Shown here in pieces: positions 41,901-47,608 of a DNA stretch of 47,608 nt. The notes under the pieces are model-generated. The model had not been told where the DNA came from. It did no database searches and saw only the letters and a list, made by a program, of their open reading frames with translations. Where the stretch lies: positions 1 to 47,608 of the forward strand of contig VGXO01000018.1 in NCBI GenBank assembly GCA_016873275.1, in the 5' to 3' direction. The stretch comes from Phycisphaerae bacterium (GTDB lineage: Bacteria; Planctomycetota; Phycisphaerae; Phycisphaerales; SM1A02). Numbering within the stretch: the first letter of the stretch is position 1; each line of letters starts with the position of its first letter. The translations under genes and the position numbers were made by a program.

Positions 41901-42296
41901 GTTCTCCGGGTCCGACGCCTCGACGACCGGCTCCCGCGCGGTCTCGGGATACCTCGCCACGCGGCGCAGGCGGTCGCTCACCTCGCGGAGCGCCTCCTCC
42001 TTCCTCATGCCGAGGCGGAAGCGGAGCCGGATCGTGCCGACGCCCTGACTGCTCGTCGAGGTCATCTCCTCGAGACCGGCGATCCCCTTGAGCTCGTCCT
42101 CCTGCGGATCGACGATCTCCCGCTCGACCTCCTCGGGTCCGGCGCCATCCCAGCGGGTCGAGACGGAGATGATGGTGTCGTCGATCGTCGGGGTGAGTTG
42201 GATCGGCAGCTGCCGAAGCGCCACGAACCCCGCGAGCACGAGGAGGACCCCGAGCGAGATCACCGTGACCGGCTGCTCGATCGCGCGTCGGATCAC
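38982..42296 (-). CDS. RND-family efflux pump inner-membrane subunit (AcrB-like)
   Basis: 1,104 residues with the RND layout: helix 1 (VISLGVLLVLAGFVALRQL), a large periplasmic porter domain, and helices 2-6. These include AFAVGMVVDNAIVVLENIDR, which carries the proton-relay Asp. A second periplasmic domain and helices 8-12 (ALIVVYLLIAVLFQSFRLP; GVVVNNAILIVHQALNF) follow. It exports drugs or lipophilic compounds as a trimer with the adaptor encoded just upstream. The start is GTG 42296, 6 nt after the adaptor stop. An outer-membrane TolC partner is not in the window. Confidence 0.94.
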   Translation of the reverse strand: MIRRAIEQPVTVISLGVLLVLAGFVALRQLPIQLTPTIDDTIISVSTRWDGAGPEEVEREIVDPQEDELKGIAGLEEMTSTSSQGVGTIRLRFRLGMRKEEALREVSDRLRRVARYPETAREPVVEASDPENRDYIAWMVLSTTDPTLDIRTLQDFAEDRIKPRLERVPGVSDVNALGGRERQVQVRFDPEALARLGLSVSDVRRAIAAANRDVSAGLVADSKFDLRLRTMGQATRPEDLARIVLAETPQGAVHLRDVAEVIEDFRRPDTFVRSRGEPVIALNAQRDPGSNVIEVMRGLQEEIAAMREPGGLLERSAKSMNLAGELRLEQVFDQTVYIDQALDLVVGNIWLGGALAMLTLLLFLRSLPGLVVIGLAIPTSIVGTVVAMVALGRSVNVVSLAGMAFAVGMVVDNAIVVLENIDRHLSMGKSPIKAAIDGTREVWGAVLAATATTVIVFLPVLLIEEEAGQLFADLGLAIVAAVSFSLLVSVTLVPCAAARWLRPRAASADRVPTGPSVWIARLVYRISASRVASLLLVAVLGGASLAGSFLLSPPADYLPLGNRNLVFGVILPPPGYNLGKQGELAARIEETIRPFWEAGRTAPGSPERDAAVQALPAVPTMNWMTGQPGDPVVPAPIENYFVVSAGSTMFHGAIAEDDARATDNVSLLAHATRGEVLPGVLAFGFQVPLFRVGGASGAAIKIVFAGDDLREVSTAAGATFGALMGKFGPGTIQPDPPNFNLSGPEMRVVPRYLRLAEVGMSPAALAESVQAAGEGLYLGEYRPAGDSIDLVLIDSASPRPEGLDGLRDLPIATPRGEAVPLGELAELVEAPAVPQINRVDRRRAVSLQVTPPPRVALETAMAGIDEVLAGLRAGSVIPPTVEVSVEGSASKLASIRRTLLGDGTLLGSLTSSFGLALIVVYLLIAVLFQSFRLPLVIMLAVPFATVGGFAALFAVFLWSLSDPYMPVQTLDILTMLGFVLLIGVVVNNAILIVHQALNFMRGSTPDEAPDLRWLGGGRLEPGQGLGYREAIAESVRTRIRPILMSTLTSVGGMLPLVLMPGSGSELYRGIGSVVTGGLLVSTVFTILLVPLLMSAVMRSRPGRA

Positions 42297-42302
42297 CGCC
42301 GC

Positions 42303-43472
42303 TCAGCCTCCCGCCGCCGCAGCGCCCGCGGCGGGCAGGGGCATGACCGGCGACATCGGCATGAGGCGCTCGTTGCCCTCGACGACGACCTCGTCCCCCG
42401 CCGCGAGCCCGCCCGCGTGGATCGCCCAGCGATCGCCGAGCGGGAAGGCAAGATCGACCGGCAGCGGCATCGCCATGCGAGGACCATCGGGCGCGCCGCG
42501 CAGGACCCACGCGATCGGTCCGGTCTCGCGGAAGAGGACCGCGTCCTTCGGGAGGGTGATCCACGCCCGCGGCTCGCCGAGCGGCACGAACGCCGTCGCC
42601 GACATGCCGGGCAGGAGCCTCCGACCGGGGTTCGCGATCGCGCCGATCGCGGTGAAGCTCCGACCGCTCCGCGCGACCTCGGGCACGATGCGGAGCTCCC
42701 CGAGCCGCATCACCTCGCCGGTCGCGTCGATCCGCAGGAACACGCCCTTCAGGTCAAGCGGTCGCCCGCCCGCGACGTCCGCCGCCGCCGCATCGACGAC
42801 CGTCTGGGGCACCGCGAGCCACGCCTCGAGCCGGTCGACTTCGACGAGCGTCGCGACCCCCCCGCCGGGCGCGAGCCACTGACCGACCTCGACGAGCCGC
42901 GCGGTGACCACGCCGTCGAAGGGCGCCCGGATCGCGAGGTCCTCGAGCCGCTGCGCGAGGAGGTCGATCCGCGCCCGCGCGACCGCGAGGTCCTTGCGGG
43001 CGCGATCGACCCGCGCCGCGGCGATGTCGCGGGCGCTCGTCGAGTTCAGGATCTCCCGCTCGCTGACCGCGCCGCTTGCGCGGCTCCGCTCGACGAGCTC
43101 GAGGTCGCGGATCGCCTGCCGCTCCTCCGCCTCGCGCTCCCGAAGATCCGCCTCGCTCGCGGCCGCCTGCGCCCGGGCGACCTCGAGGTCGAGGCGCACC
43201 CGCACCGGATCGAGCCGGACGAGGAGGTCGCCCGCGGCGACCGCGTCGCCCTCGACGACGAGGACCTCCTCCACGATCCCCGCCTCGATGCCCGCGACGG
43301 TCGAGGTGCGGGGCGCCCGCAGCTCGGCGGTGACGCTCCGCCGAGGCGCGAGGTCCTCCGCGGCGACGGTCGCGGTCCGCACCATCGCCGGGGGCGCCTG
43401 CGCGACGCTCGAGCGTGCGCCGGCAAGCATCATCAGGGCGAGCAGGATGGGGAGAAGCCGCGGGCGGGGCAT
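42303..43472 (-). CDS. RND efflux periplasmic adaptor (membrane-fusion protein)
   Basis: 389 residues. The signal peptide LLPILLALMMLAGARSSVAQA is followed by the lipoyl half-motif GIEAGIVEEVLVVEGDAVAAGDLLVRLD, here seen as GDAVAAGDLLVRLD. An alpha-hairpin runs from about residue 95 to 175. The second lipoyl half is IRAPFDGVVTARLVEVGQWL, and beta-barrel and membrane-proximal domains follow. It joins the pump to an outer-membrane channel. First gene of the adaptor-RND-MATE operon. ATG 43472 places the signal peptide at the N terminus; the frame stays open upstream to 43577. Confidence 0.9.
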   Translation of the reverse strand: MPRPRLLPILLALMMLAGARSSVAQAPPAMVRTATVAAEDLAPRRSVTAELRAPRTSTVAGIEAGIVEEVLVVEGDAVAAGDLLVRLDPVRVRLDLEVARAQAAASEADLREREAEERQAIRDLELVERSRASGAVSEREILNSTSARDIAAARVDRARKDLAVARARIDLLAQRLEDLAIRAPFDGVVTARLVEVGQWLAPGGGVATLVEVDRLEAWLAVPQTVVDAAAADVAGGRPLDLKGVFLRIDATGEVMRLGELRIVPEVARSGRSFTAIGAIANPGRRLLPGMSATAFVPLGEPRAWITLPKDAVLFRETGPIAWVLRGAPDGPRMAMPLPVDLAFPLGDRWAIHAGGLAAGDEVVVEGNERLMPMSPVMPLPAAGAAAAGG

Positions 43473-43549
43473 GCGTGGTCTCGGACGCGACGAAGGGCAC
43501 GCCGCCGCATCGGCGGAGGAAGCGTCCTTCCGCCAGACGTCCGCGGTCG

Positions 43550-43555
43550 ATGATA
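43550..43555 (-). promoter_or_regulatory. -10-like TATCAT upstream of the efflux operon
   Basis: TATCAT lies about 78 bp before the adaptor ATG on the minus strand, in the 171-bp divergent gap with ychF. -35 not evident. Confidence 0.35.
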
Positions 43556-43584
43556 CCGGCGCCTTCGCGCGGGTCATCGCTCGC

Positions 43585-43590
43585 TACCAT
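43585..43590 (+). promoter_or_regulatory. -10-like TACCAT upstream of ychF
   Basis: TACCAT followed by CCC, as at kdsD and the small-protein pair, but here 53 nt before the GTG, leaving room for the GGAGG ribosome site. Confidence 0.35.
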
Positions 43591-43643
43591 CCCGACCCCC
43601 GCGAGGCACGAGCCATCGCCTCGCGCGGTCGGAGGCTTGATCC

Positions 43644-44732
43644 GTGGAATGCGGCATCGTCGGTCTGCCCAACGTCGGAAAGAGCACCCTCTTCAACGCC
43701 CTCACCGCGGCGGGGATCGAGGCGCAGAACTATCCCTTCTGCACCATCGAGCCGAACGTGGGCGTGGTGGCGGTGCCGGATCCGCGGCTCGCCCGCATCG
43801 AGAAGCTCGTCAAGACGCAGAAGGTGGTGCCCGCGGCGATCCGCCTCGTCGACATCGCCGGGCTCGTCGAGGGCGCGAGCAAGGGCGAGGGTCTCGGCAA
43901 CAAGTTCCTCGCGAACATCCGCGAGGTCGACGCGATCCTCCACGTGGTCCGCTGCTTCGAGGATCCGGACGTCGTGCACGTCTCCGGCACGGTCGATCCG
44001 CTGCGGGACATCGAGGTCATCGCCACCGAGCTCATGCTCGCCGACCTGCAGCAGATCGAGGGCGCCCTCGACAAGGCGCAGCGGCAGGCGAAGTCGGGCG
44101 ACAAGGAGGCGAAGCTCCGCGTCGCGGTCCTCGAGCGCTGCCTTGCCTGCCTCGACGCCGGTCGACCCATCCGCGCCCTCGAGTTCGCCCCCGAGGAGAG
44201 CGCCGCGGTGCGGTCCTTCGGGTTCATCACCGCGAAGCCGGTGCTCTACGTCTGCAACGTGGACGAGGCGCACATGGATGGCTCCGGCGAGCTCGTCGCC
44301 CGCGTCCGCGCCCACGCCGCGAAGACCGGCGGGGAGTCGGTCGTCGTCTGCGCGAAGATCGAGTCCGAGCTCGCCGAGCTCGGCGAGCCGGACCGCGCGG
44401 AGATGCTCGCCTCGCTCGGGATGAAGGAGCCGGCGCTCGCGGTCGTCGCCCGCGCCGCCTACGACCTCCTCGGGCTCCAGAGCTACTTCACCGCGGGTCC
44501 CAAGGAGATCCGGGCCTGGACGATCCGCCAGGGCGACACCGCCCCCAAGGCGGCGGGGGTCATCCACGGCGACTTCGAGCGGGGCTTCATCCGCGCCGAG
44601 TGCTTCTCGATCGAGGACCTCGAGCAGTTCAAGAACGAGAAGGCGATCCGCGAGGCGGGCAAGCTCCGCAGCGAGGGCAAGGACTACGTCGTCCGCGACG
44701 GAGACGTGGTGCACTTCCTCTTCAACGTGTGA
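43644..44732 (+). CDS. ychF: Redox-regulated ATPase/GTPase YchF
   Basis: 362 residues, full length. P-loop GLPNVGKST (7-15), [20 protein letters not shown] (G3 region), and a TGS domain ending [19 protein letters not shown]. YchF is an Obg-family P-loop protein that prefers ATP and associates with ribosomes and stress responses. The start is GTG 43644 with GGAGG 7 nt upstream. Confidence 0.96.
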   Translation: MECGIVGLPNVGKSTLFNALTAAGIEAQNYPFCTIEPNVGVVAVPDPRLARIEKLVKTQKVVPAAIRLVDIAGLVEGASKGEGLGNKFLANIREVDAILHVVRCFEDPDVVHVSGTVDPLRDIEVIATELMLADLQQIEGALDKAQRQAKSGDKEAKLRVAVLERCLACLDAGRPIRALEFAPEESAAVRSFGFITAKPVLYVCNVDEAHMDGSGELVARVRAHAAKTGGESVVVCAKIESELAELGEPDRAEMLASLGMKEPALAVVARAAYDLLGLQSYFTAGPKEIRAWTIRQGDTAPKAAGVIHGDFERGFIRAECFSIEDLEQFKNEKAIREAGKLRSEGKDYVVRDGDVVHFLFNV

Positions 44733-44745
44733 TCGAGCCGGGCGT

Positions 44746-44769
44746 GTCGGACGGTCGGACGGTCGGACG
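44746..44769. repeat. Three tandem copies of the octamer GTCGGACG
   Basis: Three perfect 8-bp units directly after the ychF stop codon, in the 66-bp gap before the hepT stop. No hairpin; probably a slippage product. Confidence 0.7.
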
Positions 44770-44798
44770 CTGTTCGACGTCTTCCCATTCCCATCTCG

Positions 44799-45220
44799 TC
44801 ACGAACCGGACAGTTCCCGACACAGCGCGTTGAAGTCGTCGAGGTGCCGCTCGACCACGGCCCGCAGGATCGCCCGGTCGAGCATCCGGTACTGGTGAAC
44901 CGCCACGTTCCGGAAGCCCACCATCGAACGCATGCGTGCGGCGGTGGCGTCCGTCAGCAGCCCCGCTCGCTCGAGCAACGTGAACGCCTCGGCGCTGTCG
45001 CCGGGGATTCCGAGCCCGCGAAGCGGGACCACCCGCGAGGCGGCGTCGATCGCCTGCTCGCAGGCCCGCTGAAGATTCAAGACGACCGCATCCTGCACCA
45101 AACCGCATCCTGCACCAATTGGTCCTCAAGTCGATCGAGATCGCCCGCGACGAAGGTCCGGACCTGCTCGATGCAGCGGTGGATGCTGGCGAGCTTCTGC
45201 ATGAAGACCTCATCCGCCAC
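44799..45220 (-). pseudogene. hepT: HepT-type HEPN toxin, frameshifted by a 17-bp tandem duplication
   Basis: The N-terminal part reads VADEVFMQKLASIHRCIEQ and continues to LEDQLVQDAV in one frame, then hits a stop. The C-terminal part VQDAVVLNLQRACEQAIDAAS and onward reads in another frame. The break coincides with two exact copies of a 17-bp sequence (45085-45101 and 45102-45118). Removing one copy gives 405 nt, a clean 134-residue HepT (DUF86) with the RNase motif R-x4-H-x-Y as RNVAVHQY. HepT is a ribonuclease toxin; its partner MntA is intact just upstream. The GTG start at 45220 overlaps the mntA stop by 11 nt. The gene is either freshly inactivated or switchable by slippage. A GTG restart inside the repeat could make the C-terminal piece. 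Confidence 0.85.
45085..45118. repeat. 17-bp perfect tandem duplication inside hepT
   Basis: The unit accgcatcctgcaccaa is present twice, head to tail, with no mismatch. Length 17 is not divisible by 3, so it shifts the hepT frame. Confidence 0.95.
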
Positions 45221-45623
45221 GGAATCGCTCCCGCATGGATTCGGTGCACATCCGCCGGTTGGGCCCGAACGCCGCGTGGTCGGAAAGGGCGTGGGTCGCG
45301 AACAGGTCCGCCTCGAACTGGTTGGGGGCCGCGAGCAGGCGACCCTCGTGCGTCGCCATGACCCGCAGCAGTCCCGGGGCGGCGCGAAGGTCGACGAGGT
45401 CGACGCGAGCTCCCGCAACGCGCTCGAGACGCGTCGCCGCCATCCCCACCGCGATCGGATCGAGCTTGCCGTCGGCGAGCACCGCAAGATCGACATCGCT
45501 CCGCGGCGTCGCCTCGCCCCGGGCATGGCTGCCGTAGAGCCACAGCCCGAAGAACCGGCGATCGGGGAACGACTCCGCGAGCGTCTCCATCACCCGATCT
45601 GCAAGGCGGACGCGATCGATCAT
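45210..45623 (-). CDS. mntA: MntA-type minimal nucleotidyltransferase antitoxin
   Basis: 137 residues. The nucleotidyltransferase signature is LYGSHARGEATPRSDVDLAVL: GS at 31-32 and the two metal Asp at 43 and 45. A third acidic residue is in ARVDLVDLR. MntA proteins neutralise HepT by AMPylating the Tyr of its R-x4-H-x-Y motif, which is retained in the neighbouring toxin. The start is ATG 45623; the stop overlaps the hepT start. The 276 bp upstream to the retroelement template show no gene. Confidence 0.9.
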   Translation of the reverse strand: MIDRVRLADRVMETLAESFPDRRFFGLWLYGSHARGEATPRSDVDLAVLADGKLDPIAVGMAATRLERVAGARVDLVDLRAAPGLLRVMATHEGRLLAAPNQFEADLFATHALSDHAAFGPNRRMCTESMRERFRGG

Positions 45624-45899
45624 GGCGGCAGTGTAGGGATCGATCTCCGATCGTCTTGCCCGTCGATGGGCGCTTCCGTGATCCGCCGCTTGCCGCGGCG
45701 ACTCCGCACGGAAACGCGGCCGAAGCGAAGCATGCCGTCCACGGCACCGCCGACCGGATTCCCGGTCCGCAGTGCCGTCACGACGGATTCGGGCGAAGCA
45801 GCGTCTCGCCATTCACCCTGCCGACGACCGTGGACTCCTTCGCCCGCCCGCGGCGCCGGGCGCCATCGCCCGAGGGCCGTCGGTTCCGATCGAAGGGTG

Positions 45900-46030
45900 C
45901 TCGCGGCACGAAACCCGTTGTTGTTGTTGTCGTTGCCGGGCTCGTTGTTGTTGCGGTTCGACGCACGACAGTTGTTGGAGTTGTTGTTCCAGCTCCCGCC
46001 ACGCAACACCCGGTTCGTGCCGTTGGACAG
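45900..46030 (-). repeat. DGR template repeat (TR)
   Basis: Read on the minus strand, this non-coding region translates as SNGTNRVLRGGSW, a run of Asn-rich segments (NNNSNNCRASNRNNNEPG and NDNNNNGFRAA), the C-terminal core of an FGE-sulfatase/C-type-lectin domain. From the Trp codon to GFRAA there are 14 Asn codons and all are AAC. AAC is the codon favoured in DGR templates because mutating its two adenines yields many residues but never a stop. The left edge (45900-45917) is identical for 18 bp to the window's end (47588-47605), the start of the variable repeat. The right edge is approximate. The TR begins about 20 bp after the reverse transcriptase stop, on the same strand. Confidence 0.92.
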
Positions 46031-46048
46031 GTCGTCGCCGATTGCAGC

Positions 46049-47134
46049 CTACCCGAAGCTGGCGACGATCGCGTCCGCACCCGAGCGACACAGGATCGTC
46101 TCGAACGCCCCCTGTCCTGTCGCGTGCCTCGCGTGACCTCGCCACGCCGCGAGACTCTGCCAAAGCGTGTTCGCCGGCAGGCACTCTCCCCGCACCTGCT
46201 GCGAGAGTCGTCGCAGCCTCCGCGTCGCCCGAAGCACGCTCGGTCGAAGCAGCCGCCGCTCGCCTTGCTTCAGGCGGAACCCCAGAAAGGGAACCTCGGT
46301 CGAGGTCGAGTGGACCCCGCCCTTGCGCGGGTGCAGGCGAAGACGCAGTCCTTCGAGCGTCTCGGCGATCCGGCCCCTGAGGTGCCACAGGCGGTCGGAC
46401 TCGTCCGCGAACACCAGCAGATCATCGCAGTAGCGGAGGTACTCGCCAAAGCCGAGCCGATCCATCACCTCGTGGTCGAGCCGATCGAGCAGGACATTGG
46501 CGAGGAACTGCGAGGTCAAGTTGCCGATCGGAAGACCCCGCCGCCGCTCGAGGGGCGTGAAGAGGTCGTCGCCGGGGAACCACTCCTCGACCGGCTCCTG
46601 GGGATTGCTGCCGTCGATCACGCGATCAAGCACCGCACGCAGGCGCTCGTCGGCGATCACGCGACGCACCTCCGCCTTGAGGACCTCGTGATCGATCGAG
46701 GGGAAGAACTTGGCGACGTCCGCCTTGAGGACGAACCGCCGTCGGACCATGAGGGTGCTCGCCCGCCGCAGCGCCGCATGGCTCCCCTTGCCGACCCGGC
46801 AGGCGTAGGAGTGCGCGACGAAGCGTCGCTCGAAGTGGGGCTCGAGCAGGGAGACGATCGCGTGATGCACCACTCGGTCGCGAAACGGCGCCGCGCTGAT
46901 CAGTCGAGGCTTGGGCTCGACGATGCGGAAGGTGCGGTACGACCCGGGGAACCACCTGCCCGCCGACAGTTCCTCCGCGAGCCTAAGGCACTCCGGCTCG
47001 AGGTCGAGCAGGAACCTCGCGACATCCGGCTTGCGGCGCTTGCCGCGGGCGGCAGTTCGCGCAGCGCGGATCAGGTGCCCGGGCTCGCAGAGGTCGCGGA
47101 AGAGTTCGCCGTTGCGTCCGATGCCTTTCGCCAT
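46049..47134 (-). CDS. Diversity-generating retroelement reverse transcriptase
   Basis: 361 residues. RT motifs are in order: FVLKADVAKFFPSID with catalytic D139; LPIGNLTSQFLANV at 201-214, whose IGxxxSQ form is the DGR-specific version of the QGxxxSP motif; and the active site YCDD at 235-238. A GFR-containing segment (FLGFRLKQGERRLL) and a basic thumb follow. There is no maturase or endonuclease domain, unlike group II intron RTs. With Avd it copies the template RNA into adenine-mutagenised cDNA that replaces the variable repeat. ATG 47134 was chosen as the start of the conserved region; this overlaps avd by 64 nt. The frame is open further upstream but through avd. Confidence 0.95.
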   Translation of the reverse strand: MAKGIGRNGELFRDLCEPGHLIRAARTAARGKRRKPDVARFLLDLEPECLRLAEELSAGRWFPGSYRTFRIVEPKPRLISAAPFRDRVVHHAIVSLLEPHFERRFVAHSYACRVGKGSHAALRRASTLMVRRRFVLKADVAKFFPSIDHEVLKAEVRRVIADERLRAVLDRVIDGSNPQEPVEEWFPGDDLFTPLERRRGLPIGNLTSQFLANVLLDRLDHEVMDRLGFGEYLRYCDDLLVFADESDRLWHLRGRIAETLEGLRLRLHPRKGGVHSTSTEVPFLGFRLKQGERRLLRPSVLRATRRLRRLSQQVRGECLPANTLWQSLAAWRGHARHATGQGAFETILCRSGADAIVASFG

Positions 47135-47484
47135 GCGCCCACCTGCATTCCCAGATCGACCTGCAGCTTCGCCGCGTGAACGAAGCTCTGCTCCGAAAGA
47201 AGCGTCATCTCGCAGGCAAGCCGCAGCAGGTGCCGCGCGACCTGCAGGCGCCGATTCGCGAACTCGAGCGCCTCGCCGCGGCGCGAGCCGCGGCTGTACT
47301 GCGCCGCGACGAGCGACTCGAGCACGTCGAGGTGCGCCGCCTCGATGCGGCTTCCCAACCCGTAGCGCACCTGCCTCGGAAACCGCCCCACCTTGGGAAT
47401 GATCCACTTCAGCAGATCCGCCGCCAGGATCACCGCGGCTGGTTCCGAAGGCGGCGGCGCGGTCACGAGTCGTTCACCCGACAC
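47071..47484 (-). CDS. avd: DGR accessory variability determinant (Avd, four-helix bundle)
   Basis: 137 residues. The family core is LLKWIIPKVGRFPRQVRYGL, then RIEAAHLDVLESLVAAQYSR, RLQVARHLLRLACEMTLLS, and VHAAKLQVDLGMQVGAWRKA, corresponding to the four helices. Avd forms a basic pentameric barrel that binds the RT and the template RNA and is needed for mutagenic retrohoming. GTG start at 47484. The 3' end overlaps the RT start by 64 nt, so the two are co-translated. Without the neighbouring RT it could be read as a plain S23/four-helix protein, but here the role is secure. Confidence 0.92.
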   Translation of the reverse strand: MSGERLVTAPPPSEPAAVILAADLLKWIIPKVGRFPRQVRYGLGSRIEAAHLDVLESLVAAQYSRGSRRGEALEFANRRLQVARHLLRLACEMTLLSEQSFVHAAKLQVDLGMQVGAWRKASDATANSSATSASPGT

Positions 47485-47495
47485 TTGACTTGCAC

Positions 47496-47577
47496 GATGG
47501 AGAAACCAGAAGTGGCAGCAGAGAAGGAAGAAGAAGGAAGAAGAGAAGAGGAAAGATGGAAGATGGGAAAAGGGAAC
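47496..47577. other. Polypurine tract between the DGR target and avd
   Basis: About 80 bp of almost pure A/G on the plus strand (pyrimidine-rich on the coding strand), with far lower GC than the surroundings. It begins directly after the target gene's stop codon. It could form triplex or single-stranded structure near the homing site, or be a simple slippage repeat. Confidence 0.7.
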
Positions 47578-47608
47578 TCAAGGAGTCCTCGCGGCACGAA
47601 ACCCGCCG
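47578..47608 (-). CDS. DGR target protein, last codons (variable repeat 3' end)
   Basis: Only the final nine codons and TGA are in the window: GGFRAARTP then stop. Compared with the template, GGGTTTCGTGCCGCGAG is identical, and the next codon inward is GGC where the template has AAC, i.e. two adenines replaced. The GFRAAR ending is typical of FGE-sulfatase-type DGR targets, whose lectin fold displays the variable residues for ligand binding. The rest of the gene lies beyond 47608. Confidence 0.85.
   Translation of the reverse strand, partial: GGFRAARTP

Noticed and set aside
38892-43553. Open frame of 1,553 codons on the plus strand
   Set aside because: It lies opposite the RND pump and adaptor genes. 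Its translation is Arg/Glu/Asp/His-rich low complexity, as expected for the antisense of a very high-GC coding region.
45620-46009. Apparent small gene encoding an Asn-rich lectin-like peptide
   Set aside because: The Asn-rich part is the DGR template repeat; the remainder has no family features. It is better explained as non-coding template RNA.
47573-47585. Match of GAACTCAAGG near the DGR target stop to the octamer array unit
   Set aside because: Only about 9 bp shared in one copy; too short to argue relation.
1-47608. tRNA, rRNA, integrase or transposase genes
   Set aside because: I looked for T-loop/anticodon-like segments and for recombinase motifs and found none convincing, so no mobile-element boundaries beyond the repeats are claimed.

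Overview
The window is uniformly high-GC, densely packed bacterial chromosome. The gene content points to a Gram-negative-type planctomycete, probably a Phycisphaerae-like lineage. Signs are: KDO/lipid A-type envelope genes (kdsC, kdsD, an LpxL-like acyltransferase, a giant LptC/OstA-like protein); a C30 (squalene-type) carotenoid cluster; a PEP-CTERM-like surface protein; a TPR plus duplicated RNA-polymerase alpha-CTD protein; and FIST and TPR-OGT proteins. This assignment is inference; there is no rRNA or other decisive marker here.

Layout. 1-148 is the start of a GGDEF protein, cut by the window edge. 346-2319 is an MsbA-type ABC exporter. 2323-9083 holds two genes of the ligase-associated DNA damage response set (the nuclease pdeM and its DEXH helicase). 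They are separated by a repeat element, a phosphodiesterase-TPR gene and a PEP-CTERM gene. The two long genes of that block share an almost identical 43-bp 3' end, so the segment between the copies looks like a direct-repeat-flanked cassette. 9228-16153 is a staphyloxanthin-like C30 carotenoid cluster: crtQ-like glycosyltransferase, acyltransferase, crtP, aldehyde dehydrogenase, and divergent crtN. 16146-18689 is a TPR-OGT glycosyltransferase, followed by tryptophan 2,3-dioxygenase (18770-19588). 19659-23445 is kdsC plus a very large LptC/OstA-like protein. Next come a Ser/Thr kinase, a CPBP protease, rpsT and a FIST protein.

27277-32686 reads on the plus strand: a GspE/PilB ATPase, a membrane-anchored coiled-coil protein, an LpxL-like acyltransferase, a response regulator and two small conserved proteins. 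Then follow dacB, divergent scpA and kdsD, the TPR-alphaCTD protein, a three-gene efflux operon (membrane-fusion protein, RND pump, MATE) and ychF.

The right end (44799-47608) is the most interesting part. It holds an MntA/HepT toxin-antitoxin locus whose toxin frame is broken by an exact 17-bp tandem duplication. Beside it is a diversity-generating retroelement (DGR): an Avd accessory gene, a reverse transcriptase with DGR hallmarks, and a template repeat encoding 14 AAC (Asn) codons in an FGE-sulfatase/C-type-lectin frame. At the very edge of the window lie the last codons of the variable repeat of the target gene. There the 18 bp shared with the template are identical, and the next codon (AAC in the template, GGC in the variable copy) shows the expected adenine-only substitutions.

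Several genes have a TANNNT-like -10 hexamer only 6-8 nt before the start codon, suggesting leaderless transcripts in this organism.
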